From Saccoglossus kowalevskii (Eukaryota; Hemichordata; Enteropneusta; Harrimaniidae), in the NCBI RefSeq assembly GCF_000003605.2, contig NW_003145415.1, forward strand, positions 1-35,386: a DNA stretch of 35,386 nucleotides, in the 5' to 3' direction. Both the position numbers and the translations under genes were made by a program. Shown piece by piece: positions 1 to 13,000 of this stretch. Within the stretch, counting starts at the first letter, position 1. The number at the start of each line of letters is the position of its first letter. Under the pieces are notes generated by a model. It worked only from the letters and a program-made list of their open reading frames with translations, did not search any database and had not been told where the DNA came from.

Positions 1-58
1 TGGACTACCATCACAATTAAGACCACTGCATCCATACAATAATCATATAGCCAATGTA
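1..58 (+). repeat. Reference monomer (first copy)
   Basis: The first complete 58-bp unit in the window; the phase is arbitrary. It carries a rare T at position 11 (ACCATCAC instead of ACCAACAC), A at 20, the CACTGC form at 25-30 and G at 56. The consensus has 18 G or C in 58 and no CpG. The two halves look distantly related: ACCAACACAATTAT (7-20) resembles TCCATACAATAAT (31-43), and GACCATTACA (21-30) resembles GCCAATATA (50-58). The unit may therefore descend from a duplicated half-unit of about 29 bp, although the simple A/C-rich composition makes chance similarity possible. Confidence 0.9.
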
Positions 59-62
59 TGGA
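31..62. other. Dyad symmetry present in each monomer (example copy)
   Basis: TCCATAC at 31-37 is the reverse complement of GTATGGA at 56-62, which spans the junction into the next monomer; the loop between them is 18 bases. Where position 56 is A instead of G the stem shrinks to TCCATA/TATGGA with a 20-base loop. Variants at 32 (TGCATAC, CGCATAC) weaken it further. The dyad recurs in nearly every monomer. Dyads able to form hairpins or cruciforms have been proposed as a feature of centromeric satellites lacking a CENP-B box. Function here is inference. Confidence 0.5.
50..55 (+). promoter_or_regulatory. CCAAT-box-like element, one per monomer (example copy)
   Basis: AGCCAAT followed by GT or AT recurs in almost every unit, always on the + strand and at 58-bp spacing, giving several hundred copies of the NF-Y core pentamer CCAAT. 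The flanks fit the NF-Y preference only partly (purines before the core, but T rather than a purine at the last position). It is destroyed in CCAGTA and CCAAAATA variants. No promoter or transcript can be inferred from sequence alone. Confidence 0.2.
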
Positions 63-2783
63 CTACCAACACAATTAAGACCACTGCATCCATACAATAA
101 TCATATAGCCAATATATGGACTACCAACACAATTAAGACCACTGCATCCATACAATAATCATGTAGCCAATATATGGACTACCAGCACAATTAAGACCAA
201 TACATCCATACAATAATCATATAGCCAATATATGGACTACCAACACAATTATGACCATTACATCCATACAATAATCATATAGCCAATATATGGACTACCA
301 ACACAATTAAGACCATTACATCCATACAATAATTATGTAGCCAATATATGGACTCCCAACACAATTATGACCAATACATCCATACAATGATCATATAGCC
401 AGTATATGGACTACCAACACAATTAAGACCATTACATCCATACAATAATCATATAGCCAATGTATGGACCACCAACACAATTATGACCATTACATCCATA
501 CAATAATCATGTAGCCAATACATGGACTACCAACACATTTATGACCATTACATCCATACAATAATCATATAGCCAATATATGGACTACCAACACAATTAT
601 GACCATTACATCCATACAATAATCATATAGCCAATGTATGGACTACCAACACAATTATGACCATTACACGCATACAATAATCATATAGCCAATATATGGA
701 CTACCAACACAATTAAGACCATTATATCCATACAATAATCATATAGCCAATGTATGGACTACCAACACAATTATGACCATTACACGCATACAATAATCAT
801 ATAGCCAATATATGGACTACCAACACAATAAGACCATTATATCCATACAATAATCATATAGCCAATGTATGGACTACCAACACAATTATGACCATTACAT
901 CCATACAATAATCATATAGACAATGTATGGACTACCAACACAATTAAGACCATTACATCCATACAATAATCATATAGCCAATGTATGGACCACCAACACA
1001 ATTATGACCATTACATCCATACAATAATCATATAGCCAATGTATGGACCACCAACTCAATTATGACCACTGTATCCATACAATAATCATGTAGCCAATAT
1101 ATGGACTACCAACACAATTATGACCAATACATCCATACAATAATCATATAGCCAATGTATGGACCACCAACACAATTATGACCATTACATGCATACAATA
1201 ATCATATAGCCAATATATGGACTACCAACATAATTAAGACCATTATATCCATACAATAATCATATAGCCAATGTATGGACCACCAACACAATTATGACCA
1301 TTACATCCATACAATAATCATATAGCCAATGTATTGACCACCAACTCAATTATGACCACTGCATCCATACAATAATCATGTAGCCAATATATGGACTAGC
1401 AACACAATTATGACCATTACATCCATACAATAATCATATAGCCAATATATGGACTACCAACACAATTATGACCATTACATCCATACAATAATCATATAGC
1501 CAATATATGGACCAGCAACACAATTATGACCATTACATCCATACAATAATCATATAGCCAATGTATGGACTACCAACACAATTATGACCATTACATCCAT
1601 ACAATAATCATATAGCCAATATATGGACTACCAACACAATTATGACCAATACATCCATACAATAATCATATAGCCAATGTATGGACTACCAACACAATTA
1701 AGACCATTACATCCATACAATAATCATGTAGCCAATATATGGACTACCAACACAATTATGACCATTACATCCATGCAATAATCATATAGCCAATATATGG
1801 ACTACCAACACAATTATGACCATTACATCCATACAATAATCATATAGCCAATATATGGACTACCAACACATTTATGACCTTTACATCCATACAATAATCA
1901 TATAGCCAATATATGGACTACCAACACACTTATGACCATTACATGCATACAATAATCATATAGCCAATGTATGGACTACCAACACACTTATGACCATTAC
2001 ATGCATACAATAATCATATAGCCAATATATGGACTACCAACACAATTATGACCATTACATCCATACAATAATCATATAGCCAATGTGTGGACTACCAACA
2101 CAATTATGACCATTACACGCATACAATAATCATATAGCCAATATATGGACTACCAACACAATTAAGACCATTATATCCATACAATAATCATATAGCCAAT
2201 ATATGGACTACCAACACATTTATGACCATTACATCCATACAGTAATCATATAGCCAATGTATGGACCACCAACACAATTATGACCATTACATGCATACAA
2301 TAATCATATAGCCAATATATGGACTACCAACACAATTAAGACCATTATATCCATACAATAATCATATAGACAATGTATGGACCACCAACACAATTATGAC
2401 CATTACATCCATACAATAATCATATAGCCAATGTATGGACCACCAACACAATTATGACCATTACATCCATACAATAATCATATAGCCAATGTATGGACTA
2501 CCAACACAATTATGACCATTACATCCATACAATAATCATATAGCCAATGTATGGACTACCAACACAATTAAGACCATTACATCCATACAATAATCATATA
2601 GCCAATGTATGGACCACCAACACAATTATGACCATTACATCCGTACAATAATCATATAGCCAATATATGGACTACCAACATAATTAAGACCATTATATCC
2701 ATACAATAATCATATAGCCAATGTATGGACCACCAACACAATTATGACCATTACATGCATACAATAATCATATAGCCAATATA

Positions 2784-3924
2784 TGGACTACCAACACAAT
2801 TAAGACCATTATATCCATACAATAATCATATAGCCAATGTATGGACCACCAACACAATTAAGACCATTACATCCATACAATAATCATATAGCCAATGTAT
2901 GGACCACCAACACAATTATGACCATTACATCCATACAATAATCATATAGCCAATGTATGGACCACCAACACAATTATGACCATTACATCCATACAATAAT
3001 CATATAGCCAATGTATGGACTACCAACACAATTATGACCATTACATCCATACAATAATCATATAGCCAATGTATGGACTACCAACACAATTAAGACCATT
3101 ACATCCATACAATAATCATATAGCCAATGTATGGACCACCAACACAATTATGACCATTACATCCATACAATAATCATATAGCCAATGTATGGACCACCAA
3201 CTCAATTATGACCACTGCATCCATACAATAATCATGTAGCCAATATATGGACTACCAACACAATTATGACCAATACATCCATACAATAATCATATAGCCA
3301 ATGTATGGACCACCAACACAATTATGACCATTACATGCATACAATAATCATATAGCCAATATATGGACTACCAACACAATTAAGACCAATGCATCCATAC
3401 AATAATCATGTAGCCAATATATGGACTACCAACACAATTATGACCAATACATCCATACAATAATCATATAGCCAATGTATGGACCACCAACACAATTATG
3501 ACCATTACATCCATACAATAATCATATAGCCAATGTATGGACCACCAACACAATTATGACCATTACATCCATACAATAATCATATAGCCAATGTATGGAC
3601 CACCAACACAATTATGACCATTACATCCATACAATAATCATATAGCCAATGTATGGACTACCAACACAATTATGACCATTACATCCATACAATAATCATA
3701 TAGCCAATGTATGGACTACCAACACAATTAAGACCATTACATCCATACAATAATCATATAGCCATTGTATGGACCACCAACACAATTATGACCAATACAT
3801 CCATACAATAATCATATAGCCAAAATATGGACTACCAACACAATTATGACCACTGCATCCATGCAATAATCACATAGCCAGTATATTGACTACCAACACA
3901 ATTAAGACCATTACATCCATACAA
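2784..3924 (+). repeat. Block B, copy 1 (about 20 monomers)
   Basis: A string starting with an AAGACC/TTATATCC unit, three ACCACC units, two ACTACC units (TATGACC then AAGACC), an ACCACC unit, then the diagnostic ACCAACTCAA unit with CACTGC and CATGTAG at 3190. It continues through CAATAC and ATGC units to a GCCATTGTA junction, a CCAAAATA unit, and a CACTGC/CCATGC/CCAGTA unit followed by TTGACTACC. It matches 17177-18317 over about 1.14 kb with around five differences by eye. Confidence 0.88.
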
Positions 3925-4288
3925 TTATCATATAGCCAATATATGGACTACCAACACAATTAAGACCATTACATCCATACAATAATCATATAGCCAATGT
4001 ATGGACTACCAACACACTTATGACCATTACATGCATACAATAATCATATAGACAATATATGGACCACCAACACAATTATGACCATTACATCCATACAATA
4101 ATCATATAGCCAATGTATGGACTACCAACACAATTATGACCATTACATCCATACAATAATCATATAGCCAATGTATGGACTACCAACACAATTATGACCA
4201 TTACACGCATACAATAATCATATAGCCAATATATGGACTACCAACACAATTAAGACCATTATATCCATACAACTAATCATATAGCCAA

Positions 4289-4790
4289 TGTATGGACTAC
4301 CAACACAATTATGACCATTACATCCATACGATAATCATATATCCAATATATGGACTACCAACACAATTATGACCATTACATCCATACAATAATCATATAG
4401 CCAATATATGGATTACCAACACAATTATGACCATTACATCCATACAATAATCAAATAGCCAATTTATGGACCACCAACACAATTATTACCATTACATCCA
4501 TACAATAATCATATAGCCAATATATGGACTACAACACAATTATGACCAATACATCCATACAATAATCATATAGCCAATATATGGACTCCCAACACAATTA
4601 CGACCAATACATCCATACAATGATCATATAGCCAATGTATGGACCACCAACACAATTATGACCATTACATCCATACAATAATCATATAGCCAATGTATGG
4701 ACCACCAACACAATTATGACCATTACATCCATACAATAATCATATAGCCAATGTATGGACCACCAACACAATTATGACCATTACATCCAT
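4289..4790 (+). repeat. Block D, copy 1 (about 9 monomers)
   Basis: Carries an unusual run: ACGATAATC with ATATATCC, then CAAATAGCCAATTTA, TTATTACC, a 57-bp monomer lacking one C (GGACTACAACAC near 4530), and ACTCCC with TTACGACC. The same run, including the one-base deletion, recurs at 10620, so the deletion is an inherited variant and not a read error. Confidence 0.88.
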
Positions 4791-5486
4791 GCAATAATCA
4801 TATAGCCAATATATGGACTCCCAACACAATTATGACCAATACATCCATACAATGATCATATAGCCAATATATGGACTACCAACACAATTATGACCACTGT
4901 ATCCATACAATAATCATATAGCCAGTATATGGACTACCAACACAATTAAGACCATTACATCCATACAATAATCATATAGCCAATGTATGGACCACCAACA
5001 CAATTATGACCATTACATCCATACAATAATCATATAGCCAATGTATGGACCACCAACACAATTATGACCACTGCATCCATACAATAATCATGCAGCCAAT
5101 AGATGGACTACCAACACAATTTTGACCATTACATCCATGCAATAATCATATAGCCAATATATGGACTACCAATACAATTAAGACCTATACATCCATACAA
5201 TAATCATATAGCCAATATATGGACTACCATCACAATTATGACCATTACATCCGTACAATAATCATATAGCCAATGTATGGACTACCAACACAATTAAGAC
5301 CATTACATCCATACAATAATCATATAGCCAATGTATGGACCACCAACACAATTATGACCATTACATCCATACAATAATCATATAGCCAATGTATGGACCA
5401 CCAACACAATTATGACCATTACATCCATACAATAATCATATAGCCAATGTATGGACTACCAACACAATTATGACCATTACATCCAT
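4762..5486 (+). repeat. Block C, copy 1 (725 bp)
   Basis: By eye identical to 12021-12745 over 725 bases. Diagnostic units in order: CCATGC, ACTCCC with CAATGATC, CACTGTATCC with CCAGTA, then CACTGC with CATGCAGCCAATAGA, CACAATTTTGACC with CCATGC, ACCAATACAATTAAG with CCTATAC, ACCATCAC with CCGTAC, and several ordinary units. The offset is 7,259 (125 monomers plus 9). Confidence 0.92.
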
Positions 5487-5908
5487 ACAATAATCATATA
5501 GCCAATGTATGGACTACCAACACAATTAAGACCATTATATCCATACAATAATCATATAGCCAATATATGGACTACCAACACAATTATGACCATTACATCC
5601 ATACAATAATCATATAGCCAATGTATGGACCACCAACACAATTATGACCATTACATCCATACAATAATCATATAGCCAATGTATGGACCACCAACACAAT
5701 TATGACCATTACATCCATACAATAATCATATAGCCAATGTATGGACTACCAACACAATTATGACCATTACATCCATACAATAATCATATAGCCAATGTAT
5801 GGACTACCAACACAATTAAGACCATTATATCCATACAATAATCATATAGCCAATGTATGGACTACCAACACAATTAAGACCATTATATCCATACAATAAT
5901 CATATAGC

Positions 5909-6036
5909 CATATATATGGGACTACCTAACACAATTATGACCATTACATCCAATACAATAAATCATATAGCCAATGGTATGGACCAACCAACACAATTTA
6001 AGACCATTACATCCATACAATAAATCATATAGCCCA
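5909..6036. other. Cluster of about 10 inserted bases, probable sequence error
   Basis: Within about two monomers there are ten extra bases, nearly all doubling a neighbouring base: TATATATGGG, ACTACCTAAC, TCCAATAC, ATAAATC (twice), AATGGTATGG, GACCAACC, AATTTAAG and AGCCCAAT. None occurs elsewhere in the same form. The cluster explains why distances across this point exceed multiples of 58 by 9-10 bases. It looks like uncorrected long-read error rather than biology. Confidence 0.75.
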
Positions 6037-7619
6037 ATGTATGGACTACCAACACAATTATGACCATTACATCCATGCAATAATCATATAGCCAATATAT
6101 GAACTACCAACACAATTATGACCAATACATCCATACAATAATCATATAGCCAAAATATGGACTACCAACACAATTATGACCACTGCATCCATAGAATAAT
6201 CATATAGCCAGTATATTGACTACCAACACAATTATGACCATTATATCCATACAATAATCATGTAGCCAATATATGGACTACCAACACAATTAAGACCATT
6301 ACATCCATATAATTATCATATAGCCAATATATGGACTACCAACACATTTATGACCATTACATCCATACAATAATCATATAGCCAATGTATGGACCACCAA
6401 CACAATTATGACCATTACATGCATACAATAATCATATAGCCAATATATGGACTACCAACACAATTAAGACCATTATATCCATACAATAATCATATAGCCA
6501 ATGTATGGACCACCAACACAATTAAGACCATTACATCCATACGATAATCATATAGCCAATGTATGGACCACCAACACAATTATGACTATTACATCCTTAC
6601 AATAATCATATAGCCAATGTATGGACTACCAACACAATTATGACCATTACATCCATACAATAATCATATAGCCAATGTATGGACTACCAACACAATTAAG
6701 ACCATTACATCCATACAATAATCATATAGCCAATGTATGGACCACCAACACAATTATGACCATTACATCCATACAATAATCATATAGCCAAAATATGGAC
6801 TACCAACACAATTATGACCACTGCATCCATAGAATAATCATATAGCCAGTATATGGACTACCAACACACTTATGACCATTACATGCATACAATAATCATA
6901 TAGCCAATATATGGACTACCAACACAATTATGACCATTACAGCAATACAATAATCATATAGCCAATGTATGGACTACCAACACAATTATGACCATTACAC
7001 GCATACAATAATCATATAGCCAATATATGGACTACCAACACAATTATGACCATTACATCCATACAATAATCATATAGCCAATGTATGGACCACCAACTCA
7101 ATTATGACCACTGCATCCATACAATAATCATGTAGCCAATATATGGACTACCAACACAATTATGACCAATACATCCATACAATAATCATATAGCCAATGT
7201 ATGGACCACCAACACAATTAAGACCATTACATCCATACGATAATCATATAGCCAATGTATGGACCACCAACACAATTATGACCATTACATCCTTACAATA
7301 ATCATATAGCCAATGTATGGACCACCAACACAATTATGACCATTACATCCATACAATAATCATATAGCCAATATATGGACTACCAACACAATTAAGACCA
7401 TTATATCCATACAATAATCATATAGCCAATATATGGACTACCAACACATTTATGACCATTACATCCATACAATAATCATATAGCCAATGTATGGACCACC
7501 AACACAATTATGACCATTACATGCATACAATAATCATATAGCCAATATATGGACTACCAACACAATTAAGACCATTATATCCATACAATAATCATATAGC
7601 CAATGTATGGACCACCAAC

Positions 7620-8140
7620 ACAATTAAGACCATTACATCCATACGATAATCATATAGCCAATGTATGGACCACCAACACAATTATGACCATTACATCCAT
7701 ACAATTATCATATAGCCAATACATGGACTACCAACACATTTATGACCATTACATCCATACAATAATCATATAGCCAATGTATGGACTACCAACACACTTA
7801 TGACCATTACATGCATACAATAATCATATAGCCAATATATGGACTACCAACACAATTATGACCATTACATCCATACAATAATCATATAGCCAATGTATGG
7901 ACTACCAACACAATTATGACCATTACACGCATACAATAATCATATAGCCAATATATGGACTACCAACACAATTAAGACCATTATATCCATACAATAATCA
8001 TATAGCCAATATATGGACTACCAACACAATTAAGACCACTGCATCCATACAATAATCATGTAGCCAATATATGGACCACCAACACAATTATGACCATTAC
8101 ATCCATACAATAATCATATAGCCAATGTATGGACCACCAA
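7620..8140 (+). repeat. Block E, copy 1 (about 9 monomers)
   Basis: Matches 9708-10228 at an offset of exactly 2,088 bases, 36 x 58. Diagnostic units are CAATTATC with CCAATACA, CACATTTATG, CACACTTATG/ATGC, CACGC, TTATATCC, and CACTGC with CATGTAG. Three differences were seen in about 520 bases (ACGATAAT, CACACTTATG, GGACTACC here). Confidence 0.88.
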
Positions 8141-8864
8141 CTCAATTATGACCACTGCATCCATACAATAATCATGTAGCCAATATATGGACTACCAACA
8201 CAATTATGACCAATACATCCATACAATAATCATATAGCCAATGTATGGACCACCAACACAATTATGACCATTACATGCATACAATAATCATATAGCCAAT
8301 ATATGGACTACCAACACAATTAAGACCACTGCATCCATACAATAATCATGTAGCCAATATATGGACTACCAACACAATTATGACCAATACATCCATACAA
8401 TAATCATATAGCCAATGTATGGACCACCAACACAATTATGACCATTACATCCATACAATAATCATATAGCCAATGTATGGACCACCAACACAATTATGAC
8501 CATTACATCCATACAATAATCATATATCCAATGTATGGACCACCAACACAATTATGACCATTACATCCATACAATAATCATATAGCCAATGTATGGACTA
8601 CCAACACAATTATGACCATTACATCCATACAATAATCATATAGCCAATGTATGGACTACCAACACAATTAAGACCATTACATCCATACAATAATCATATA
8701 GCCATTGTATGGACCACCAACACAATTATGACCAATACATCCATACAATAATCATATAGCCAAAATATGGACAACCAACACAATTATGACCACTGCATCC
8801 ATGCAATAATCATATAGCCAGTATATTGACTACCAACACAATTAAGACCATTACATCCATACAA
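8130..8864 (+). repeat. Block B, copy 2 (3' part, about 13 monomers)
   Basis: Begins at the ACCAACTCAA/CACTGC/CATGTAG unit and follows the order of 3190-3924 (offset 4,940, i.e. 85 monomers plus the 10 extra bases of 5909-6036). It shares GCCATTGTA, CCAAAATA, CCATGC/CCAGTA and TTGACTACC, and differs by GGACAACC and a few other single bases. The upstream monomers do not match copy 1, so the block begins or recombined here. Confidence 0.85.
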
Positions 8865-8999
8865 TAATCATATAGCCAATGTATGGACCACCAACACAAT
8901 TATGACCATTACATCCATACAATAATCATATAGCCAATGTATGGACTACCAACACAATTATGACCATAACATCCATACAATAATCATATAGCCAATGTA

Positions 9000-9463
9000 T
9001 GGACTACCATCACAATTAAGACCACTGCATCCATACAATAATCATATAGCCAATGTATGGACTACCAACACAATTAAGACCACTGCATCCATACAATAAT
9101 CATATAGCCAATATATGGACTACCAACACAATTAAGACCACTGCATCCATACAATAATCATGTAGCCAATATATGGACTACCAGCACAATTAAGACCAAT
9201 ACATCCATACAATAATCATATAGCCAATATATGGACTACCAACACAATTATGACCATTACATCCATACAATAATCATATAGCCAATATATGGACTACCAA
9301 CACAATTAAGACCATTACATCCATACAATAATTATGTAGCCAATATATGGACTCCCAACACAATTATGACCAATACATCCATACAATGATCATATAGCCA
9401 GTATATGGACTACCAACACAATTAAGACCATTACATCCATACAATAATCATATAGCCAATGTA
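9000..9463 (+). repeat. Block A, copy 2 (8 monomers)
   Basis: Same string of eight variant monomers as at position 1, including the rare ACCATCAC, ACCAGCAC, AATTATGTAG and ACTCCC/CAATGATC units. The offset is 8,999 bases: 155 monomers plus 9, where the excess is explained by a cluster of about 10 inserted bases at 5909-6036 and a single-base deletion near 818. Confidence 0.93.
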
Positions 9464-9707
9464 TGGACCACCAACACAATTATGACCATTACATCCATAC
9501 AATAATCATATAGCCAATGTATGGACCACCAACACAATTATGACCATTACATGCATACAATAATCATATAGCCAATGTATGGACTACCAACACAATTAAG
9601 ACCATTACATGCATACAATAATCATATAGCCAATATATGGACTACCAACACAATTATGACCATTACATCCATACAATAATCATATAGCCAATGTATGGAC
9701 TACCAAC

Positions 9708-10228
9708 ACAATTAAGACCATTACATCCATACAATAATCATATAGCCAATGTATGGACCACCAACACAATTATGACCATTACATCCATACAATTATCATA
9801 TAGCCAATACATGGACTACCAACACATTTATGACCATTACATCCATACAATAATCATATAGCCAATGTATGGACTACCAACACAGTTATGACCATTACAT
9901 GCATACAATAATCATATAGCCAATATATGGACTACCAACACAATTATGACCATTACATCCATACAATAATCATATAGCCAATGTATGGATTACCAACACA
10001 ATTATGACCATTACACGCATACAATAATCATATAGCCAATATATGGACTACCAACACAATTAAGACCATTATATCCATACAATAATCATATAGCCAATAT
10101 ATGGACTACCAACACAATTAAGACCACTGCATCCATACAATAATCATGTAGCCAATATATGGACCACCAACACAATTATGACCATTACATCCATACAATA
10201 ATCATATAGCCAATGTATGGACCACCAA
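9708..10228 (+). repeat. Block E, copy 2 (about 9 monomers)
   Basis: Same order of variants as 7620-8140, with ACAATAAT, CACAGTTATG and GGATTACC as its differences. It ends where copy 1 turns into the ACCAACTCAA unit of Block B and this copy continues with an ACCAACACAA unit that leads into Block F. Confidence 0.88.
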
Positions 10229-10832
10229 CACAATTATGACCATTACATCCATACAATAATAATCTAGACAATATATGGACTAGCAGCACAATTAAGACCA
10301 TTATATCCATACAATAATCATATAGCCAATGTATGGACCACCAACACAATTATGACCATTACATCCATACAATAATCATATAGCCAATGTATGGACCACC
10401 AACACAATTATGACCATTACATCCATACAATAATCATATAGCCAATGTATGGACCGCCAACACAATTATGACCATTACATCCATACAATAATCATGTAGC
10501 CAATATATGGACTACCAACACAATTATGACCATTACATCCATGCAATAATCATATAGCCAATATATGGACTCCCAACACAATTATGACCAATACATCCAT
10601 ACAATGATCATATAGCCAATATATGGACTACCAACACAATTATGACCATTACATCCATACGATAATTATATATCCAATATATGGACTACCAACACAATTA
10701 TGACCATTACATCCATACAATAATCATATAGCCAATATATGGACTACCAACACAATTATGACCATTACATCCATACAATAATCAAATAGCCAATTTATGG
10801 ACCACCAACACAATTATTACCATTACATCCAT
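10161..10832 (+). repeat. Block F, copy 1 (about 11.5 monomers)
   Basis: Contains the most divergent monomer junction of the window, AATAATCTAGACAATATA followed by GGACTAGCAGCAC at 10258-10287, then an ACCGCC unit, CCATGC, ACTCCC/CAATGATC and ACGATAAT with ATATATCC. The only other copy is at 30174, with about five single-base differences. Confidence 0.88.
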
Positions 10833-11121
10833 ACAATAATCATATAGCCAATATATGGAATACAACACAATTATGACCAATACATCCATACAATAATCAT
10901 ATAGCCAATATATGGACTCCCAACACAATTACGACCAATACATCCATACAATGATCATATAGCCAATGTATGGACCACCAACACAATTATGACCATTACA
11001 TCCATACAATAATCATATAGCCAATGTATGGACCACCAACACAATTATGACCATTACATCCATACAATAATCATATAGCCAATGTATGGACCACCAACAC
11101 AATTATGACCATTACATCCAT
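10620..11121 (+). repeat. Block D, copy 2 (about 9 monomers)
   Basis: Same run of rare variants as 4289-4790 (offset 6,331, 109 monomers plus 9). It shares the 57-bp monomer, here GGAATACAACAC near 10858 with an extra C-to-A change, as well as CAATTTATGG, TTATTACC and TTACGACC. Its beginning overlaps the end of Block F, so the two families are adjacent here. Confidence 0.88.
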
Positions 11122-12020
11122 ACAATAATCATATAGCCAATGTATGGACTACAAACACAATTACGACCATTACATCCATACAATAATCATATAGCCAATG
11201 TATGGACTACCAACACAATTAAGACCATTACATCCATACAATAATCATATAGCCAATGTATGGACCACCAACACAATTATGACCAATACATCCATACAAT
11301 GATCATATAGCCAATATATGGACTACCAACACAATTATGACCATTACATCCATACGATAATCATATAGCCAATATATGGACTACCAACACAATTATGACC
11401 ATTACATCCATACAATAATCATATAGCCAATATATGGACTACCAACACAATTATGACCATTACATCCATACAATAATCAAATAGCCAATGTATGGACCAC
11501 CAACACAATTATGACCACTGCATCCATACAATAATCATGTAGCCAATATATGGACTACCAACACAATTATGACCATTACATCCATGCAATAATCATATAG
11601 CCAATATATGGACTCCCAACACAATTATTACCAATACATCCATACAATGATCATATAGCCAATATAAGGACTACCAACACAATTATGACCATTACATCCA
11701 TACGATAATCATATAGCCAATATATGGACTACCAACACAATTATGACCATTACATCCATACAATAATCATATAGCCAATATATGGACTACCAACACAATT
11801 ATGACCATTACATCCATACAATAATCATATAGCCAATGTATGGACTACCAACACAATTAAGACCATTACATCCATGCAATAATCATATAGCCAATGTATG
11901 GACCACCAACACAATTATGACCATTACATCCATACAATAATCATATAGCCAATGTATGGACCACCAACACAATTATGACCACTGCATCCATACAATAATC
12001 ATGTAGCCAATATATGGACT

Positions 12021-12745
12021 ACCAACACAATTATGACCATTACATCCATGCAATAATCATATAGCCAATATATGGACTCCCAACACAATTATGACCAATA
12101 CATCCATACAATGATCATATAGCCAATATATGGACTACCAACACAATTATGACCACTGTATCCATACAATAATCATATAGCCAGTATATGGACTACCAAC
12201 ACAATTAAGACCATTACATCCATACAATAATCATATAGCCAATGTATGGACCACCAACACAATTATGACCATTACATCCATACAATAATCATATAGCCAA
12301 TGTATGGACCACCAACACAATTATGACCACTGCATCCATACAATAATCATGCAGCCAATAGATGGACTACCAACACAATTTTGACCATTACATCCATGCA
12401 ATAATCATATAGCCAATATATGGACTACCAATACAATTAAGACCTATACATCCATACAATAATCATATAGCCAATATATGGACTACCATCACAATTATGA
12501 CCATTACATCCGTACAATAATCATATAGCCAATGTATGGACTACCAACACAATTAAGACCATTACATCCATACAATAATCATATAGCCAATGTATGGACC
12601 ACCAACACAATTATGACCATTACATCCATACAATAATCATATAGCCAATGTATGGACCACCAACACAATTATGACCATTACATCCATACAATAATCATAT
12701 AGCCAATGTATGGACTACCAACACAATTATGACCATTACATCCAT
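12021..12745 (+). repeat. Block C, copy 2 (725 bp)
   Basis: Matches 4762-5486 with no difference seen by eye, ending where this copy has CCATGC and copy 1 has CCATAC. Such identity over about 12.5 monomers that themselves differ from one another means a recent long-range duplication, not homogenisation monomer by monomer. Confidence 0.92.
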
Positions 12746-13000
12746 GCAATAATCATATAGCCAATATATGAACTACCAACACAATTATGACCAATACATC
12801 CATACAATAATCATATAGCCAATATATGGACTACCAACACAATTATGCCCACTGCATCAATACAATAATCATATAGCCAGTATATTGACTACCAACACAA
12901 TTAAGACCATTACATCCATACAATAATCATATAGCCAATGTGTGGACTACCAACACACTAATGACCATTACATGCATACAATAATCATATAGCCAATATA

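Larger units (their letters stand above)
1..464 (+). repeat. Block A, copy 1 (8 monomers)
   Basis: Eight monomers in a fixed order of variants: ACCATCAC with CACTGC; two more CACTGC units, the second with CATGTAG; ACCAGCAC with CAATAC; a plain unit; a unit with AATTATGTAG; ACTCCCAAC with CAATGATC and CCAGTA; then an AAGACC unit ending in GTA. By eye it is identical to the block at 9000. The two diverge at the ninth monomer (CATGTAG/CCAATACA here, CATATAG/CCAATGTA there). Confidence 0.93.

Noticed and set aside
51-61. CArG box (SRF/MADS) at CCAATATATGG
   Set aside because: There are seven A/T bases between CC and GG instead of six, so it is one base too long for the standard site.
10258-10287. 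Insertion or transposon footprint at the CTAGAC/GGACTAGCAGC stretch
   Set aside because: Length and phase of the 58-bp unit are kept and only point changes are present; the same run at 30271 shows it is an inherited divergent monomer pair.
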